64,000 bases of DNA from Eilatimonas milleporae (lineage in GTDB: Bacteria; Pseudomonadota; Alphaproteobacteria; Sphingomonadales; Kordiimonadaceae), in contig NZ_REFR01000015.1 of the NCBI RefSeq assembly GCF_003688555.1, forward strand, positions 62,001-126,000, in the 5' to 3' direction. The translations under genes and the position numbers were made by a program. Below the pieces are notes generated by a model. The model was not told the origin of the DNA. It made no database searches and worked only from the letters and a program-made list of their open reading frames with translations. Position 1 is the stretch's first letter. Each line of letters starts with the position of its first letter. This document shows positions 44,148 to 52,368 of this stretch, in pieces.

Positions 44148-45370
44148 TATCCGCCGAACAGGGTGGCGCCGCCCGCCGCTGCATCGGTGTTGCCAAGCCG
44201 TGCGGCAGACAGCGCAAATCCTTCCTTGATCATGTGTTGTGTCAGATTAAGGAAGCTGAGCGGTTCTTCTGCGGCTTCCCACAGGAAATAGGCAAAGGAC
44301 CCCGGGATCGTATTGACTTCGTTCAGCCAGATTTCCCCGGTATGGCCATTGCAGAGGAAATCCACCCGCACGCTTCCGGCAAGTGAAAAATGCTCCGCGA
44401 TACGGGTGGCGCTGGTCCTGATCAGTTCGGAGCGCTCTTCCCCCAGCTCGCCGGGGTTCAGCGTCCGGTTCAGGCTGGCCATGCCTTCGCTGCCACCGGC
44501 CTGTTTTGCGCCGCCTGTACCGCCTGCGCGGTATTTGTTTGAAAAATCAAGAAGTTCCGCCTCGCTCTTTGGGCGTTCTATGGCACTGGCCACATAGGTG
44601 CCGTCGCGGGTACGGCGGACGGCTATATTATATTCCACAAGCGGCGTGACGCAGGGTTCAACCAGCACTTCGGCATCGAAGCGAAAGGCCGTCATCACCG
44701 CTGCGATGAGATCGTCCATGGTATCCGCCTTGCCGACACCGACACTGGAACCCAGATGCCGGGGCTTGACCACAAAGGGGAAAGCAACGGTGCCAAACCG
44801 GTCCGACAGGGCTGTCTCCAGCGTCGCTTGATCCAGAAATCCGCCGCCTGCGGGACGTTTCAATGTCAATCCGGGCAGTACCGGCAACCCCAGGGCAGCA
44901 GCGGCATTTTTTGTGAATGCCTTATCCATGGTCGCCGCGGCGCCGAGAATACGACAGCCGGCATAGGGAATGCCGGCAAAATCCAAAAGCCCCTGCAGGG
45001 TACCGTCTTCACCGTTCGGACCGTGAATGGCCGGCACCATCAGATCAAATTCAATCGGTTCTCTCTTAAGGCCGATGAGGGTTTTCCGGTCCGCCACCAG
45101 GCGCGGACGGCCGCTGGCGCCGGTCGCCAGATCGAGATGCAGCTGGGTCAGCGTTTCCGCATCGCCGTTTTCACCGGCCAGGGGATAGTTGCCGCGCCCG
45201 CGCAAACGGTCGCCGGTCCACCATTGTCCAAGCGGGTCAACATAGACCGGCAGTCCTGCATAGAGTGTCGGGTCAAGCGCTTCCAGAAACTGCAGGCCTG
45301 TCAGGATACTGACATCGTGCTCAACGCTTCTGCCGCCGAAAATGACGGCTATGACCTTTTTTTCGGCCAT
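44147..45370 (-). CDS. D-alanine--D-alanine ligase-like ATP-grasp protein
   Basis: ATP-grasp ligase of the Ddl family, 407 residues, clearly longer than a housekeeping Ddl (about 300-370). Motifs: VIFGGRSVEHDVSILTG (E of the EHEVS type), VPAIHGPNGEDGTLQGLLD, VVKPRHLGSSVGVGKADT and the metal site WLNEVNTIPGSFAYFLWE. The omega-loop region reads LLDFSNKYRAGG and is followed by a glycine-rich insertion of about 20 residues (GTGGAKQAGGSEG). Substrate may differ from D-Ala. ATG 45370 has GGGGGGT upstream; an in-frame start at 45430 is less likely. First gene of a three-gene operon. Confidence 0.82.
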   Translation of the reverse strand: MAEKKVIAVIFGGRSVEHDVSILTGLQFLEALDPTLYAGLPVYVDPLGQWWTGDRLRGRGNYPLAGENGDAETLTQLHLDLATGASGRPRLVADRKTLIGLKREPIEFDLMVPAIHGPNGEDGTLQGLLDFAGIPYAGCRILGAAATMDKAFTKNAAAALGLPVLPGLTLKRPAGGGFLDQATLETALSDRFGTVAFPFVVKPRHLGSSVGVGKADTMDDLIAAVMTAFRFDAEVLVEPCVTPLVEYNIAVRRTRDGTYVASAIERPKSEAELLDFSNKYRAGGTGGAKQAGGSEGMASLNRTLNPGELGEERSELIRTSATRIAEHFSLAGSVRVDFLCNGHTGEIWLNEVNTIPGSFAYFLWEAAEEPLSFLNLTQHMIKEGFALSAARLGNTDAAAGGATLFGG

Positions 45371-45679
45371 CGGGACCCCCCGTTTCGTTTCTTTCTTGTT
45401 GACCGGTTCCGGCGTGTATCGTTTCCGCAAGGATGATGTTTTCGTTTAGCCAATCCCGGCCCGACCCGCCAAGAGAAAAGCGTCACCGGACCCCTTGCGC
45501 CCCCTTTTCAGAGCCAGTGGCGCCTTAAATACGGTTTTATGGTTTCCTGCATGCCAAGTTCGGCGGCAATATGGCGGTCCCTGCTTTAAAAATACAAGAT
45601 TTGAGAAGACCGGAAATAAAGTCGGCCAATACAATGCCCGGCCACATGTGGCCGGGCCTGTGTCATTCCAAGACGGTTT
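45371..45679. other. Intergenic region between the ddl-like and DUF4136 genes
   Basis: About 310 bases, both flanking genes on the minus strand. It holds the palindromic terminator at 45636-45657 and must hold the ddl-like operon promoter, which I could not identify. No coding sequence is supported. Confidence 0.4.
45636..45657 (-). terminator. Perfect 22-bp palindrome downstream of the DUF4136 gene
   Basis: GCCCGGCCACA is followed at once by its exact reverse complement, 22 bases after the DUF4136 stop codon. On the minus strand the stem is followed by ATTGTATT. Its position suggests a terminator, though the T-run is poor. Confidence 0.45.
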
Positions 45680-46393
45680 TCAGGCGTCGTCTTTTTTGCG
45701 TTCCTTCGGGGGGCGGATCGGTTTTTCCAGTTCGATCTTCACGCGCTGGGTTTCACCATCCGTGCCCGGAAAATCCTGGAACAGGGATTCCGCCAGAAGC
45801 GGCACCATGGTCGTCAACGCGTTTGAACGAGTTTCCGCCTGGGCGCGCCCTTCATAGAGCTTTTCGCCATTGTTGCGACGGATTTCCAGAGACAGCTCAG
45901 ACGTATAGACGGTATAGACGCGGGGTCGTCCGGTGCCGTATGCACCAAAGCCCGGTCCCCAGGCACCACCGCCCCACCATGGATCCCACCACGGTCCGAA
46001 GCCGCCGAAACGGCCAAAACCGCCCCACCCCCACGGATATCCCCAGGGGCCGAAACCGCCATAGCCCACCCAGAAGGGTGAAGCCGCGCCGACAAAGCCA
46101 TAGGTCTTTTCACGGCCCTGGGACACGCCGACGTCAAACCCGGCAATCAGATCCGCGTCCGTGCCTTCTACGACGCGGTACCCCTGAAGTGTCAAAAAGG
46201 GAGCGATGTCTTCGGCGTAGCGCGCAAATTCAAGGCTATCGGCCCGTGTAGGGTCAAGAGGCTGGATAGCAATGGTTTCACCCTGTGACAGGGGCAACTT
46301 GTGAAAAGTGGCAACATCGCTGCGCAGATAACTGGTACAGGCGCTCAGCAGTAACAGACCAGCGCAGAGAAAAAGCCTTTGAGCGGCGTGCAT
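45680..46393 (-). CDS. DUF4136 domain lipoprotein
   Basis: A 237-residue outer-envelope lipoprotein. The signal peptide has lipobox LSAC (FLCAGLLLLSAC) near residue 20. The DUF4136 core includes DSLEFARYAEDIAPFLTLQGYRVVEG in two strands, ADLIAGFDVGVSQGREKTYG, and the C-terminal YTSELSLEIRRNNGEKLYEGRA. Between them is a 50-residue stretch very rich in glycine, tryptophan, proline and phenylalanine (GFGPWGYPWGWGGFGRFGG), common in this family. Function unknown. ATG 46393 has AGGAG upstream and places the lipobox correctly. Confidence 0.85.
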   Translation of the reverse strand: MHAAQRLFLCAGLLLLSACTSYLRSDVATFHKLPLSQGETIAIQPLDPTRADSLEFARYAEDIAPFLTLQGYRVVEGTDADLIAGFDVGVSQGREKTYGFVGAASPFWVGYGGFGPWGYPWGWGGFGRFGGFGPWWDPWWGGGAWGPGFGAYGTGRPRVYTVYTSELSLEIRRNNGEKLYEGRAQAETRSNALTTMVPLLAESLFQDFPGTDGETQRVKIELEKPIRPPKERKKDDA

Positions 46394-46761
46394 TTCGGCA
46401 ACTCCTTGATTTCTCCGAACCATTCGTCAGCCCTTTTGCGTCGGCCGTCAAGTGTACGGATGTCCGGACAACGCATCGGGTCCCTTCATATGGCCGGACT
46501 GCAAGGGCCCTTGCCTGTCGGGCTGCATGGCGCCGCCACGGTTCGGCATGACCGGTCGTGATACGCATGCCCCTTGCTGTCCGGGTGCATTATCGCATGG
46601 CCCGAAGGCCACAGACTCAATACTTTAATGACTGTCACTTTAGGGACAAACGCCTGAACCCTAGCTGAATGATACATTCGAAAAAGTAAAATGAGCAGCC
46701 TGTTCACAGGCTTGTCATACCGACCCGCCCGTTTTATCGGGAAACCCCATTCCGTTTTCTT
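46394..46761. other. Intergenic region between the DUF4136 and trpS genes
   Basis: About 370 bases. It contains the trpS downstream hairpin (46697-46712). The rest has no supported gene, repeat or clear promoter, though it must contain the DUF4136 promoter. Confidence 0.4.
46697..46712 (-). terminator. Hairpin downstream of trpS
   Basis: AGCCTG and CAGGCT pair around a 4-base loop. On the minus strand the sequence after the stem reads GCTCATTTTACTTTTT, so a T-rich tract follows after four bases. It lies 50 bases after the trpS stop. Confidence 0.35.
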
Positions 46762-47760
46762 TTACCCCAGCAGGCCGACGGCTGCACGCACTTCCGCCAT
46801 AATGGGCGCAGCAAGGGCCTGTGCCCGCTCCGCCCCCTTGCGGAGTACCGCGTCGATTTCAGCCGGATCGTTCATCAGACGGGTCATTTCCTCGGTGACG
46901 GGTGCCAGTTTGGCGACGGCCAGATCGGTCAGGGCGGCCTTGAACGAGGCAAAATCCTTACCGGCAAAGTCGGCGCATACGGCTGTCCGCTCCATATCCG
47001 CAAGGGCGGCGTATATGCCGATCAGATTGGTTGCCTCGGCCCGGCCCGTCAGGCCGTCGGGGGTTTCCGGAATCAGTTCTGAATCCGTTCGGGCCTTGCG
47101 GATTTTCTGCGCGATGGTGTCTGCATCGTCATTCAGATTGATGCGGCTGTAATCGGACGGATCCGATTTTGACATTTTCTTGCTGCCGTCCCGCAGTGAC
47201 ATCACGCGTGCGCCTTCATCCTGAATGATGGGCTCCACTTCCGGGAAAAGATCGGCCCCGAAATCATGATTGAATTTCTGTGCGATATCGCGGGTCAGTT
47301 CCAGATGCTGTTTCTGATCCTCACCGACCGGTACATGGGTGGCCTTGTACAGGAGAATGTCGGCGGCCATCAGATTTGGATAGATATACAGTCCGACAGA
47401 GGCTTTTTCACGGTTCTTGCCGGCCTTGTCCTTGAACTGGGTCATACGGTTGAGCCAGCCGAGACGGGCGACGCAATTGAAAATCCAGGCCAGTTCGCTG
47501 TGGGCCGGCACCTGGCTTTGATTGAACAGGATCGACCGCGCGGGATCCACGCCCGCCGCCATATAGGCCGCCGCCGCTTCGCGGATCTGGTGCGTCAGTC
47601 CGGCCGGTTCCTGCCACACGGTTATGGCATGCAGATCGACCACGCAGTACAGACACTCGTAATCGTCCTGGAGACGGACCCAGTTGCGGAACGCGCCCAG
47701 ATAATTGCCAAGATGCATGTTGCCGGATGGCTGGGCCCCGGAAAAGACGCGGTTGGTCAC
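46762..47760 (-). CDS. trpS: Tryptophanyl-tRNA synthetase
   Basis: Class I synthetase charging tRNA-Trp. The HIGH-type motif is [16 protein letters not shown] at the N-terminus, the KMSKS motif is [12 protein letters not shown] (about 197), and [19 protein letters not shown] is the conserved central region. The 332-residue length is normal. The GTG start at 47760 has AGGAG seven bases upstream. It follows murJ on the same strand after 133 bases, completing the conserved order mutS-glnD-murJ-trpS. Confidence 0.96.
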   Translation of the reverse strand: MTNRVFSGAQPSGNMHLGNYLGAFRNWVRLQDDYECLYCVVDLHAITVWQEPAGLTHQIREAAAAYMAAGVDPARSILFNQSQVPAHSELAWIFNCVARLGWLNRMTQFKDKAGKNREKASVGLYIYPNLMAADILLYKATHVPVGEDQKQHLELTRDIAQKFNHDFGADLFPEVEPIIQDEGARVMSLRDGSKKMSKSDPSDYSRINLNDDADTIAQKIRKARTDSELIPETPDGLTGRAEATNLIGIYAALADMERTAVCADFAGKDFASFKAALTDLAVAKLAPVTEEMTRLMNDPAEIDAVLRKGAERAQALAAPIMAEVRAAVGLLG

Positions 47761-47893
47761 GAAGATGGCTCCTGAGAATGGTATGACGGCGGGACCCGCT
47801 TCGGTCCCAGCGTCGCCTTATGGCAAGGCCCGGTCACAGGGTCAAGAAGCCGGGCCGGACGTCAGAGATATAGAAGGAGTATCGCGCGGTGTG

Positions 47894-49555
47894 TCATCGT
47901 GATCCGCCCAGTTTTTTCACGTCCTTCAGGCTGAGGGCCTTCAGGCCGAGAGCCGCAAGTCCGTAGCTTGTCATGCCCGCCAGGATCAAAGCCGCCAGAG
48001 CCGCGATCCGCACCGGACCGTCTGTGACGAAATAGGGCATCAGAACATCTTTCAGCCCGTACAGCAGGCCTGTCATCAGCAGTGTTGCTGCCATCAGGCG
48101 TACGAGGCGCGACAGGGTGCCCGCCAGCATGCGGAAATGCCCGCGTCGGTACAGCACCGCCATCATTGCCGCCACGCTGACCCATGCGGCCCCGGCCGTG
48201 CCCAGGGCGAGGCCGACATGGGCAAGCGGGCCGATCAGCAGCAGATTGAGGGCCAGATTGACCCCCATGCCCACCAGGGCGATACGGACCGGGGTGACGG
48301 TGTCCTGTCGGGCATGAAAACCGGGCAGCATGACCTTGGCCAATACATACGCCGGCAGGCCGATGGCATAGGCGCCCAGTGCCGCGCCGGTTGCCAGACT
48401 GTCGGCGCCGGTAAAGGCGGCGCGTTCAAAAAGACCGCGGATGATGGGGGTGCCCACAACGGCGAGCGCCGCCGCCGCGGGCAGTGTCAGGCCAAGGCCG
48501 AGGACAAGGGCGCGGTTCTGTTCGGCCATCGCCTCGTGTATCCGTCCGCCCGCCAGCAGACGGCTGATGGTTGGCAGCAGCACGGTCCCGAGCCCGACGC
48601 CGATCACGCCGACGGGCAGCTGATTCAGGCGATCCGCATAAAACATCCAGGAAACCGACCCTTCAGGCAGAAAGCGCGCGGCCAGAAATATATCGACCAG
48701 CAGGTTGATCTGCATGACACCGGCCCCCACGGCCGCCGGTGCGACAATGGCGCCGAGACGGCGTATTTCGGGATCAAGGCGCGGCCATGACAGTTGAAGG
48801 CGGATGCCCGCGCGTCGGCCTGCCACGAACAGCCAGAGAAACTGGCCAAGGCCGGACAGCGATACGGCAACGGCAAGGGCGCGCGCCTTGTCTTCTTCCG
48901 TTTCGCCGAGGCCGAGCAGGGCGGCGATCATGAATATGTTCAGGATGACGGGCACAAAGGCCGCGGCCGCATAGCGGTCCAGCCCGTTCAACATGCCCGC
49001 CCAGAGGGAAACAAGCGATATGGTAACCAGATAAGGAAAGGTCAGCCGGCCCAACGTGACCGTCAGAGCGAATTTTTCAGGATTGTCGGCAAAGCCGCCC
49101 GTCAAACCCAGCATCACCGGCACCATGGCGGCTTCCATGAGGATGAGAAAGAGAAGAAGGATCGGCAGAAACCAGGACAGCACGCGACCCGCAAACCGGT
49201 CCGCGCGGGCACGGCCGTCTTCCTCCGCGCGGGTGCCGAGCCGTTCCGCATAAAGGGGGATGAAACCGGCGGAAAAAGCCCCTTCGGCAAAAAGCCTGCG
49301 GAAAAAATTCGGCAGTTTGAAAGCGATGAAAAAAGCGTCCGCCGCCGCCGCCGCGCCCAGATAGCGCGCCATGAGAAGATCGCGGAGAAAGCCGAAAACC
49401 CGGCTGAGCAATGTCCAGCCCCCGACCGTGCCCAAGCGGCGGGCCAGAGTGTTTCGGCGCGGCACGCCAGCAGATGTCTCTGGCGCTGCGTCTCCGGTTG
49501 TGTCCGATTCCGCGATCTTCGGCGATGGCGGGGACTTTTTGCCGCCGGTGTTCAC
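47894..49555 (-). CDS. murJ: Lipid II flippase MurJ
   Basis: MOP-superfamily flippase that moves lipid II across the inner membrane for peptidoglycan synthesis. The first membrane region begins GGWTLLSRVFGFLRDLLMAR and AADAFFIAFKLPNFFRRLFAEGAFS, diagnostic of MviN/MurJ. About 14 membrane segments follow. The GTG at 49555 overlaps the glnD stop (GTGA) and gives 553 residues with a hydrophilic N-terminal tail of about 40 residues. The open frame extends much further upstream inside glnD, but that sequence is non-homologous. Coupled translation with glnD is likely. Confidence 0.94.
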   Translation of the reverse strand: MNTGGKKSPPSPKIAESDTTGDAAPETSAGVPRRNTLARRLGTVGGWTLLSRVFGFLRDLLMARYLGAAAAADAFFIAFKLPNFFRRLFAEGAFSAGFIPLYAERLGTRAEEDGRARADRFAGRVLSWFLPILLLFLILMEAAMVPVMLGLTGGFADNPEKFALTVTLGRLTFPYLVTISLVSLWAGMLNGLDRYAAAAFVPVILNIFMIAALLGLGETEEDKARALAVAVSLSGLGQFLWLFVAGRRAGIRLQLSWPRLDPEIRRLGAIVAPAAVGAGVMQINLLVDIFLAARFLPEGSVSWMFYADRLNQLPVGVIGVGLGTVLLPTISRLLAGGRIHEAMAEQNRALVLGLGLTLPAAAALAVVGTPIIRGLFERAAFTGADSLATGAALGAYAIGLPAYVLAKVMLPGFHARQDTVTPVRIALVGMGVNLALNLLLIGPLAHVGLALGTAGAAWVSVAAMMAVLYRRGHFRMLAGTLSRLVRLMAATLLMTGLLYGLKDVLMPYFVTDGPVRIAALAALILAGMTSYGLAALGLKALSLKDVKKLGGSR

Positions 49556-52368
49556 TCGGCGGCCTCTGTCTTGCGGTTTTGAGCCGGCCTTGATCCGCGT
49601 TTGCCGTGCCGCGAACCGCCTGGCGGCGTTTTGTCCGTGCCCGCTGTTTCGCCCACGGTCGCCGCCAGCAGTTTGGCTTCGATATTTTTCAGGCGGACCT
49701 TGTTCGATATTTTCTGGCCCACCAGATCCCGCACATAGAAAACATCCACGGCCCGTTCGCCGTAAGTGGCCACATGGGCTGAAAAAATCGACAGCTTCAG
49801 CCTGTACAGACAATAGGCCAGATCATAGAGCAGGCCGGGTCTGTCCTTTGCATTGACCTCAATGACGGTGGACCGGCCGGATGCCTTGTTGTCGATCAGC
49901 ACGACGGGCGCGATTTCAAAACTTTTGGACGGGTCCCCGAACAGGCTTTGCCGTGCCAGCCTTTCCTTGGGCCGCACCTTGCCTTTCAGTGTTTTCAAAA
50001 CCAGATCCGTCAGCTTGGTTTTCAGGTCGGCTGTATCGAAGGCGGTGCCGTCCGTCGATTGCACGATGAAATTGTCCATTGCCATGCCGTCCGCCGTGGT
50101 GTGGATTTTGGCGCCTGTGATGCTGGCGCCTGCCACGCTGATGGCGCCTGCAAGGCGCGCGAACAGGCCCGGATGATCCGCGGTAAAGACGGACAGCCGT
50201 GTCATGTCCTGTGCCGGCGATACCTGAATGTCCACGCCGAGCAGCCCGCCTTCGGCTTCGGTCCGGCGGATCAGGCGGGCGTTGTCGGCAAGGATGTCGT
50301 CGCTTTCGGCGATCCAGTAAGCGTCAAACAGGCGTTCGGCATGAATGGCGAAGGCCCCTTCGGACCAGTCTGACAGGGCGTGGCGCAGGGCTTTTTTCTT
50401 GGCTTTCACCCGTTCGCCGCGGGCCACATTGGCGTGGCCTGCGACCAGCACCTCTTCCGCCAGAAAATAAAGGTCGCGCAGTAGCTGTCCCTTCCATCCG
50501 TTCCAGACGCCCGGTCCGACGGCGCGGATATCGACCACCGTCAGGCACAGCAACAGGCGCAGCCTTTCGGGGCTTTTGACCCGTTCGCAAAAGTCCTGAA
50601 CCGTCTTCGGGTCGGCCAGATCGCGTTTGAAGGCGGTTGCCGACATCAGCAGATGCCAGCGTACCAGCCAGGCGACCATTTCCGTTTCAGCCGCTGTCAT
50701 ACCCAGCCGGGGGCAGAGCTTTTCCGCCACTCCGGCGCCGAGAACGGAATGATCGCCGCCCCTGCCCTTGGCCACGTCATGCAGCAGCACAGCCACATAG
50801 AGCACCCTGCGCGAGACCAGTTTATGGATGATTTCGGTGGCCAGCGGATGGTCTTCCTTCAGGGTGCCGGCCTCGATCTGGGTGACAAGGCCGATGGCGC
50901 GAATCGTATGCTCATCGACCGTGTAATGGTGATACATGTCGAACTGCATCTGGGCCACGACGCGGCCGAAATCGGGCACGAAACGGCCGAAAACCCCTGC
51001 TTCGTTCATGCGGCGCAGATTGACCTCCGCCGCCCGGCGGGATGTCAGCAGGGACAGGAAATCCGCATTTGCCTCCGGGTCGCGGCGGACCCGCCCGGTG
51101 ATGCGGTTGAGATTCTGCTTGATCAGTCTAAGCGCGTCCGGGTGGATATCCAGACCGTGTTTGTCGGCAACGGCGAAGATTTTGACCATTCTGGCCGGCT
51201 GTTGCGCGAAGTCGTTTTCGTCTGTCACGGTCAGGCGGTTGCCGTCCGTCAGAAAGCCCTGCACGTGCCTGCGGCGGGCAAAGCGTTGCAGAAGGGTTTT
51301 TTTCTGCTGGCGCGCTTCGAGGACGGCGCAGAAAATGCGTGTCAGATCACCCACCTGCTTGGCCGTCAGGAAGTAATGTTTCATGAACCGTTCGACCCCG
51401 AGCGTGCCGCGCCTGTCCTGATACCCGAGCAGGTCGGCAAGCTGGCGCTGATACCCGAAGGTCAGTCTTTCTTCCGCCCGCCCGGCGATGAAATGCAGGG
51501 CAACGCGCACGGACCATAAAAAGCGGGTGGCTTTCTGGAACTGGCGGTTTTCGCTGACGGTCAGGACATCGCGGGCCTTGGCCGCGGACCGGTCCGCGCC
51601 GCCGTACAGATACCGGGCGATCCACCACATGGTCTGAAGATCGCGTAGGCCCCCCTTGCCGTCCTTCACATTGGGTTCCACCACATAGCGGCTGTCACCC
51701 AGGCGGGCATGCCGGGCATTCCGTTCGGCCAGTTTCTGTTCGACAAAGTCGGCGCCGCTGCCGGCCATGACACGGCGGACAAACTGTTTGGCGGCCGTCC
51801 GGTACAGGCCCTCATCGCCGCACAGACACCGCGCCTCCAGAAAAGCGGTCCGGATGGTCAGGTCCTCACGGGCGAGGCGGACGCAATCCTCGGCCGTGCG
51901 TGTGGCGTAGCCCACTTTCAGCCCGATGTCCCAGAGAACATACAGGATCGTCTCGACAACGGATTCCGCCCAGGGGGTTGCCTTGTACGGCACGAGAAAC
52001 AGAAGATCGATGTCGGAGAAAGGGGCCAGCTCGCCGCGTCCGTACCCGCCCGTTGCCACCAGACACAGCCGTTCACTGGCCGTCGGATTGGCCACAGGCA
52101 GCAGCCGGACCGTCACCACCTCATAGAGGGTGAGAAGAAGCTGATCCATCAGAAAACTGAGGGCCCGTGCCGCGCGCCGCCCGTTATGTTCATCCTCGAA
52201 CCGGCGTCGGACCTCGGTCAGGCCGGTTTTGTGGGCCTGCTTCAGCCGTGCGGTGATGTCCGCCTGCCAGCTGTCGCGGGGCACGGTGTCGAATACCGTC
52301 TCCAGATCGGCGATCAATGCGCGGCGGTGGATGATGGCCCGCCGGTTGGGGATGGCCTGAAGCGTCAT
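49552..52368 (-). CDS. glnD: [Protein-PII] uridylyltransferase / uridylyl-removing enzyme GlnD
   Basis: Nitrogen sensor that uridylylates PII proteins when glutamine is low and deuridylylates them when it is high. The nucleotidyltransferase domain has TGGYGRGELAPFSDIDLLFL (about 90-110). The HD domain has AVLLHDVAKGRGGDHSVLG. Two C-terminal ACT domains start near LSVFTADHPGLFARLAGAIS and VIEVNAKDRPGLLYDLAYCL and bind glutamine. The 938-residue length is normal. It overlaps mutS upstream and murJ downstream by four bases each. Confidence 0.96.
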   Translation of the reverse strand: MTLQAIPNRRAIIHRRALIADLETVFDTVPRDSWQADITARLKQAHKTGLTEVRRRFEDEHNGRRAARALSFLMDQLLLTLYEVVTVRLLPVANPTASERLCLVATGGYGRGELAPFSDIDLLFLVPYKATPWAESVVETILYVLWDIGLKVGYATRTAEDCVRLAREDLTIRTAFLEARCLCGDEGLYRTAAKQFVRRVMAGSGADFVEQKLAERNARHARLGDSRYVVEPNVKDGKGGLRDLQTMWWIARYLYGGADRSAAKARDVLTVSENRQFQKATRFLWSVRVALHFIAGRAEERLTFGYQRQLADLLGYQDRRGTLGVERFMKHYFLTAKQVGDLTRIFCAVLEARQQKKTLLQRFARRRHVQGFLTDGNRLTVTDENDFAQQPARMVKIFAVADKHGLDIHPDALRLIKQNLNRITGRVRRDPEANADFLSLLTSRRAAEVNLRRMNEAGVFGRFVPDFGRVVAQMQFDMYHHYTVDEHTIRAIGLVTQIEAGTLKEDHPLATEIIHKLVSRRVLYVAVLLHDVAKGRGGDHSVLGAGVAEKLCPRLGMTAAETEMVAWLVRWHLLMSATAFKRDLADPKTVQDFCERVKSPERLRLLLCLTVVDIRAVGPGVWNGWKGQLLRDLYFLAEEVLVAGHANVARGERVKAKKKALRHALSDWSEGAFAIHAERLFDAYWIAESDDILADNARLIRRTEAEGGLLGVDIQVSPAQDMTRLSVFTADHPGLFARLAGAISVAGASITGAKIHTTADGMAMDNFIVQSTDGTAFDTADLKTKLTDLVLKTLKGKVRPKERLARQSLFGDPSKSFEIAPVVLIDNKASGRSTVIEVNAKDRPGLLYDLAYCLYRLKLSIFSAHVATYGERAVDVFYVRDLVGQKISNKVRLKNIEAKLLAATVGETAGTDKTPPGGSRHGKRGSRPAQNRKTEAAE

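Noticed and set aside
48794-49582. Open frame of about 260 codons antisense to murJ
   Set aside because: Composition is lysine/glutamine/arginine-rich as expected for an antisense frame of a membrane protein; no homology is recognised.
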